A program made the translations under genes and the position numbers. 64,000 bases of DNA from Christiangramia flava JLT2011 (lineage in GTDB: Bacteria > Bacteroidota > Bacteroidia > Flavobacteriales > Flavobacteriaceae): contig NZ_CP016359.1 of NCBI RefSeq assembly GCF_001951155.1, positions 3,558,001 through 3,622,000 on the forward strand, in the 5' to 3' direction. The notes beneath the pieces are model-generated. The model made no database searches. It saw nothing but the letters and a program-made list of their open reading frames with translations, and was not told where the DNA came from. This document shows positions 61,873 to 64,000 of the stretch, one piece after another. How positions within the stretch are numbered: position 1 is the first letter of the stretch; every line of letters starts with the position of its first letter.

Positions 61873-61934
61873 TTAAAAAAAATACATTTGCACTATAATT
61901 TATATTATGTAAAATAGATTTTTTTAATCCTTTC

Positions 61935-62450
61935 TTATTCTGTTTCTGGCAAATGACTAATTCTTCCACGGTAACTAATAGCATCCCGCTGGCTGCTGGT
62001 AACATTTGTATTCGTCTTACCATTTTCAAATATTAATATGCTGAATTTTAAATTTTCCGTACCGTTATTTCCTTCAAACTGGATTTGCCCGTAAGCCGAA
62101 TTGACGTTTTCGGAAATTTTTAAATTCTTAACCGGGCCTTCATATTCAATTCCATTGGCATTACCATAGCCGCCACCGGTTTGCCTCACGCCAAAATATG
62201 GCAAGAATATAGATACTGAATCAGTTTGAAACCGAATGAAATTAGGATTGCCTATCAAATTGATATTTCCTGCGCGCATAGGCATCGCCCAGTCATTTTC
62301 AATTTCAAATTCCTTACTGGAAATCAATTCGGCAACCTGCTGATCATTTAATTTTTCCGAAGAACCGCAACTATTCAAAAAAATGCTCAATAGAACTCCA
62401 AAACTTAGCAGTTTAAAAATGTCCGACAGTTTCAATGATAACTTTTTCAT
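61935..62450 (-). CDS. DUF4251 lipoprotein
   Basis: The 171-residue protein has a long N-terminus with a lipobox (LSIFLNSC, Cys about residue 28). The mature part matches DUF4251 of Bacteroidota: LISSKEFEIENDWAMPMRAG, then SVSIFLPYFGVRQTGGGYGN and a last beta region. It would be an outer-membrane or periplasmic lipoprotein of unknown role. The start is nine bases after the FNT stop on the same strand, so the two are probably co-transcribed. Confidence 0.8.
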   Translation of the reverse strand: MKKLSLKLSDIFKLLSFGVLLSIFLNSCGSSEKLNDQQVAELISSKEFEIENDWAMPMRAGNINLIGNPNFIRFQTDSVSIFLPYFGVRQTGGGYGNANGIEYEGPVKNLKISENVNSAYGQIQFEGNNGTENLKFSILIFENGKTNTNVTSSQRDAISYRGRISHLPETE

Positions 62451-62459
62451 TTTCAGAAT

Positions 62460-63332
62460 TTAAGGCATTTTTACATTAAATACAAAAGCACGGTACTTTA
62501 ATAACGCGACAAAAAATACCGCTCCAATCGCATTTCCCGCCAGTATTACCACCAGCGTTTGAATATATTCCAAAATAGTAATTTCCGGCGATACCAGCAT
62601 AGCTGAAAATATTTCGATATTCCCAATGATACTATGATGCAGCCCGGTAAACCCCATTAACGCTGTTATCAAATATATCACGATAATTTCCCCTACCGTT
62701 TCCTTGGAAGATGTAACCAGCCAGGATAGCAGGCCCATTAACCAGCCGGCGAGAATGGCGCTTACCAAAATGGTAAAAACTTCATATTCTACCATATGAA
62801 GCCCTATCTTTTCAATATCCAGTTCGGTGAAAATTGCCAATTTTGGACCTACCCATACCAGTGTCAATGCAATTAAGAGTCCGCCTACCAGATTTCCTAG
62901 AATTACCAGGCCCCAGATTCGGAATAAACTTCCCAGGCTTCTTTTATTACTCAGAACTGGCAGCGTTAAAAGTGAAGTTTGCTCTGTAAAAAGAATAGAC
63001 TGCCCCATAATCACCAAAATAAAACCGAGTGGGTACACGAAAGCCATGAGTTTAAATACAACCTCTTCGGCAAAATAACCGGATGCGAAATGATGCAAAG
63101 TGGCCAACATTAAAAAACTGAAGCCGATCTCCAGGCCTGCCGTAAACGAACTTAGAAGAATACTGCTCCAACTGCGATCATAAGTTTCACAACCTTCAAT
63201 GATCTGCTGCTTTAGAATTTCCCCATGGCTTTTAGTTTTGGTTCCGTCCTGCTGCTGGTCAGAACCATCAATTTCCTGGTCTACTTTTTCCTGTTTTTTC
63301 TTTTTTTCTTCTTCTTCGTTGTTCTTATTCAT
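62460..63332 (-). CDS. formate/nitrite transporter (FNT)-family channel
   Basis: The 290-residue inner-membrane protein has a long, charged, disordered cytoplasmic start (residues 1-45, KKKQEKVDQEIDGSDQQQDG). Six helices of the FNT/YfdC type follow: GLEIGFSFLMLATLHHFASG, ILVIMGQSILFTEQTSLLTL and GLHHSIIGNIEIFSAMLV (the second half-helix with the pore His). Relatives transport formate, nitrite, hydrosulfide or lactate; the YfdC branch has no fixed substrate. It heads an operon with the DUF4251 gene. Confidence 0.82.
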   Translation of the reverse strand: MNKNNEEEEKKKKQEKVDQEIDGSDQQQDGTKTKSHGEILKQQIIEGCETYDRSWSSILLSSFTAGLEIGFSFLMLATLHHFASGYFAEEVVFKLMAFVYPLGFILVIMGQSILFTEQTSLLTLPVLSNKRSLGSLFRIWGLVILGNLVGGLLIALTLVWVGPKLAIFTELDIEKIGLHMVEYEVFTILVSAILAGWLMGLLSWLVTSSKETVGEIIVIYLITALMGFTGLHHSIIGNIEIFSAMLVSPEITILEYIQTLVVILAGNAIGAVFFVALLKYRAFVFNVKMP

Positions 63333-63346
63333 ATATAGAATTATAA

Positions 63347-63373
63347 AATCCGAAGAATGGAATCTTCGGATTT
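63347..63373 (-). terminator. hairpin between the deaminase and FNT genes
   Basis: AATCCGAAGA/TCTTCGGATT (63347-63356 with 63363-63372) is a perfect ten-base stem with loop ATGGAA. On the minus strand it ends the deaminase transcript, with a T-rich but broken tail (ATTTTATAATTCTATAT). Only 14 bases separate it from the FNT start, so it could alternatively act as an attenuator for the downstream pair. Confidence 0.65.
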
Positions 63374-63397
63374 GGAACTAAACTATTTTAAAAGTAT

Positions 63398-63886
63398 TTA
63401 GCTAATGAGCTTCTCCTCTCTTTTCAGTTTTTGCCAAATACTTACCGCTTCCTCTCTACAAATTTGAATCATTTTAAATTTGAGTCGTCGTTTTTCTGGA
63501 TCTGAAGCATAATACATATTACTGTACAGAAACCCGAAATCCCGTGCATCTTCTGCTGAAGCAGCAAAATAAATATAATCGAATTTCGCCCAATATGCGG
63601 CACCCAGGCACATCATGCATGGCTCACAGCTCGTAAAAAGCACACAACCACTCAGGTCATTTTTGTTCAGCTTGGTACAGGCACGTTGTATAGCCCGTAG
63701 TTCTGCATGCTGGGTGCAATCACCGTTACAAAGAACCTCGTTCCGCGCTTCAGCAATAATTTCTTCCCCCTGGGTTACGACAGCACCAAATGGCCCGCCA
63801 TTATCCATTTCTCCTCCTTGCCTGGCAAGTTGTAAGGCCCTTGCCATCATCTTTTTCTGAAAATCAAAACTTTCCATCACCTTCAA
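63398..63886 (-). CDS. nucleoside/guanine deaminase (CMP/dCMP deaminase superfamily)
   Basis: The 162-residue cytoplasmic enzyme has the zinc deaminase motifs CTQHAELRAIQ (HAE) and TSCEPCMMCLG (PCxxC). The late region (RDFGFLYSNMYYASDPEKRR and a helical C-terminus) is like guanine deaminases of the GuaD type, rather than tRNA adenosine deaminase TadA, which usually lacks this tail. Reaction: hydrolytic deamination of guanine to xanthine (inferred). The initiation codon is at 63886 or the Met three residues later. It is the first gene of its transcript. Confidence 0.82.
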   Translation of the reverse strand: MKVMESFDFQKKMMARALQLARQGGEMDNGGPFGAVVTQGEEIIAEARNEVLCNGDCTQHAELRAIQRACTKLNKNDLSGCVLFTSCEPCMMCLGAAYWAKFDYIYFAASAEDARDFGFLYSNMYYASDPEKRRLKFKMIQICREEAVSIWQKLKREEKLIS

Positions 63887-64000
63887 CTGCTTTTCTTTTA
63901 AAGGTACTTCAGAAAAGTCAATAATTACGGGACTTTAGCAGATTTTAGGCTGATTTAAAGGCTATTTTAAGGTAATTCGTTTCAATTGCAAAAATAGTCC

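Noticed and set aside
1..64000. tRNA, rRNA, IS element or CRISPR arrays
   Set aside because: No tRNA-like cloverleaf, rRNA, transposase frame, terminal repeats with target duplications, or regularly spaced direct repeats were recognised by reading.

Overview
The window looks like a chromosome segment from a member of the Bacteroidota, most probably a marine Flavobacteriaceae of the Gramella/Christiangramia type. The family-level support is good: type IX secretion (T9SS) sorting domains of types A and B, promoters of the Bacteroidota form TTTG-N19/20-TAnnTTTG, weak Shine-Dalgarno sites, DUF4251, DUF4397, PepSY-like and DUF4402 proteins, and a lipoprotein form of TamA. The genus is a guess from sequence style. 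I saw no rRNA, tRNA, IS element, prophage or CRISPR array. Most of the window is compact core genome.

Layout. 1-4.1 kb: the end of a T9SS type B surface protein, a DUF4397 protein, an amino-acid permease and an untracked 31-residue basic microprotein with its own terminator. 4.2-7.4 kb: cysE-cysM cysteine synthesis, a large inverted repeat, a secreted PepSY-like protein and a Crp/Fnr regulator. 7.5-12.1 kb: an SF2 helicase, a class A penicillin-binding protein, and a tandem array of three homologous 44-45 residue genes ending in a terminator. 12.2-18.9 kb: an SdiA-regulated-type propeller, an M19 dipeptidase, the three-gene ATP-grasp/GCS2/N-formylglutamate-amidohydrolase operon, OsmC and an FKBP isomerase. 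19-24.4 kb: a Tat-exported Gfo/Idh/MocA oxidoreductase, a 3D-domain lipoprotein, a glutamate-receptor-type potassium channel, a 44-residue membrane protein, and an ACT-domain protein divergent from aspartokinase. 24.4-28.1 kb: glycosyltransferase, SLC13-TrkA_C transporter, Gre factor.

28.1-36.3 kb is the most distinctive block: a seven-gene minus-strand operon with four DUF4402 pilin-like proteins, a PapD-like chaperone, an usher-like outer-membrane protein and a T9SS-sorted 880-residue surface protein. I read it as a chaperone-usher-like surface-fibre system that also borrows type IX secretion. 36.7-39.9 kb: gluconate use by a gluconokinase/6-phosphogluconate dehydrogenase fusion and a GntP permease. 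40-49.3 kb: OmpA lipoprotein, TamB and the TamA-like lipoprotein, upp. 49.4-53.9 kb: DinB-like, hypothetical, PA2169-type, Usp, alcohol dehydrogenase and beta-hydroxyacid dehydrogenase genes, several of them stress-associated families. 54-55 kb: two cold-shock-domain genes with long leaders sharing a short element. 55-64 kb: CDF transporter, M16 protease, MFS, GNAT, PepSY lipoprotein, cupin, DUF4251, FNT channel and a nucleoside/guanine deaminase.

Two gene sets stand out as possibly undescribed: the tandem microprotein array (11.57-12.02 kb) and the DUF4402 chaperone-usher/T9SS hybrid operon (28.1-36.3 kb). A structural oddity also runs through the window: six of about fifteen convergent gene pairs overlap by exactly four bases and share their stop codons.
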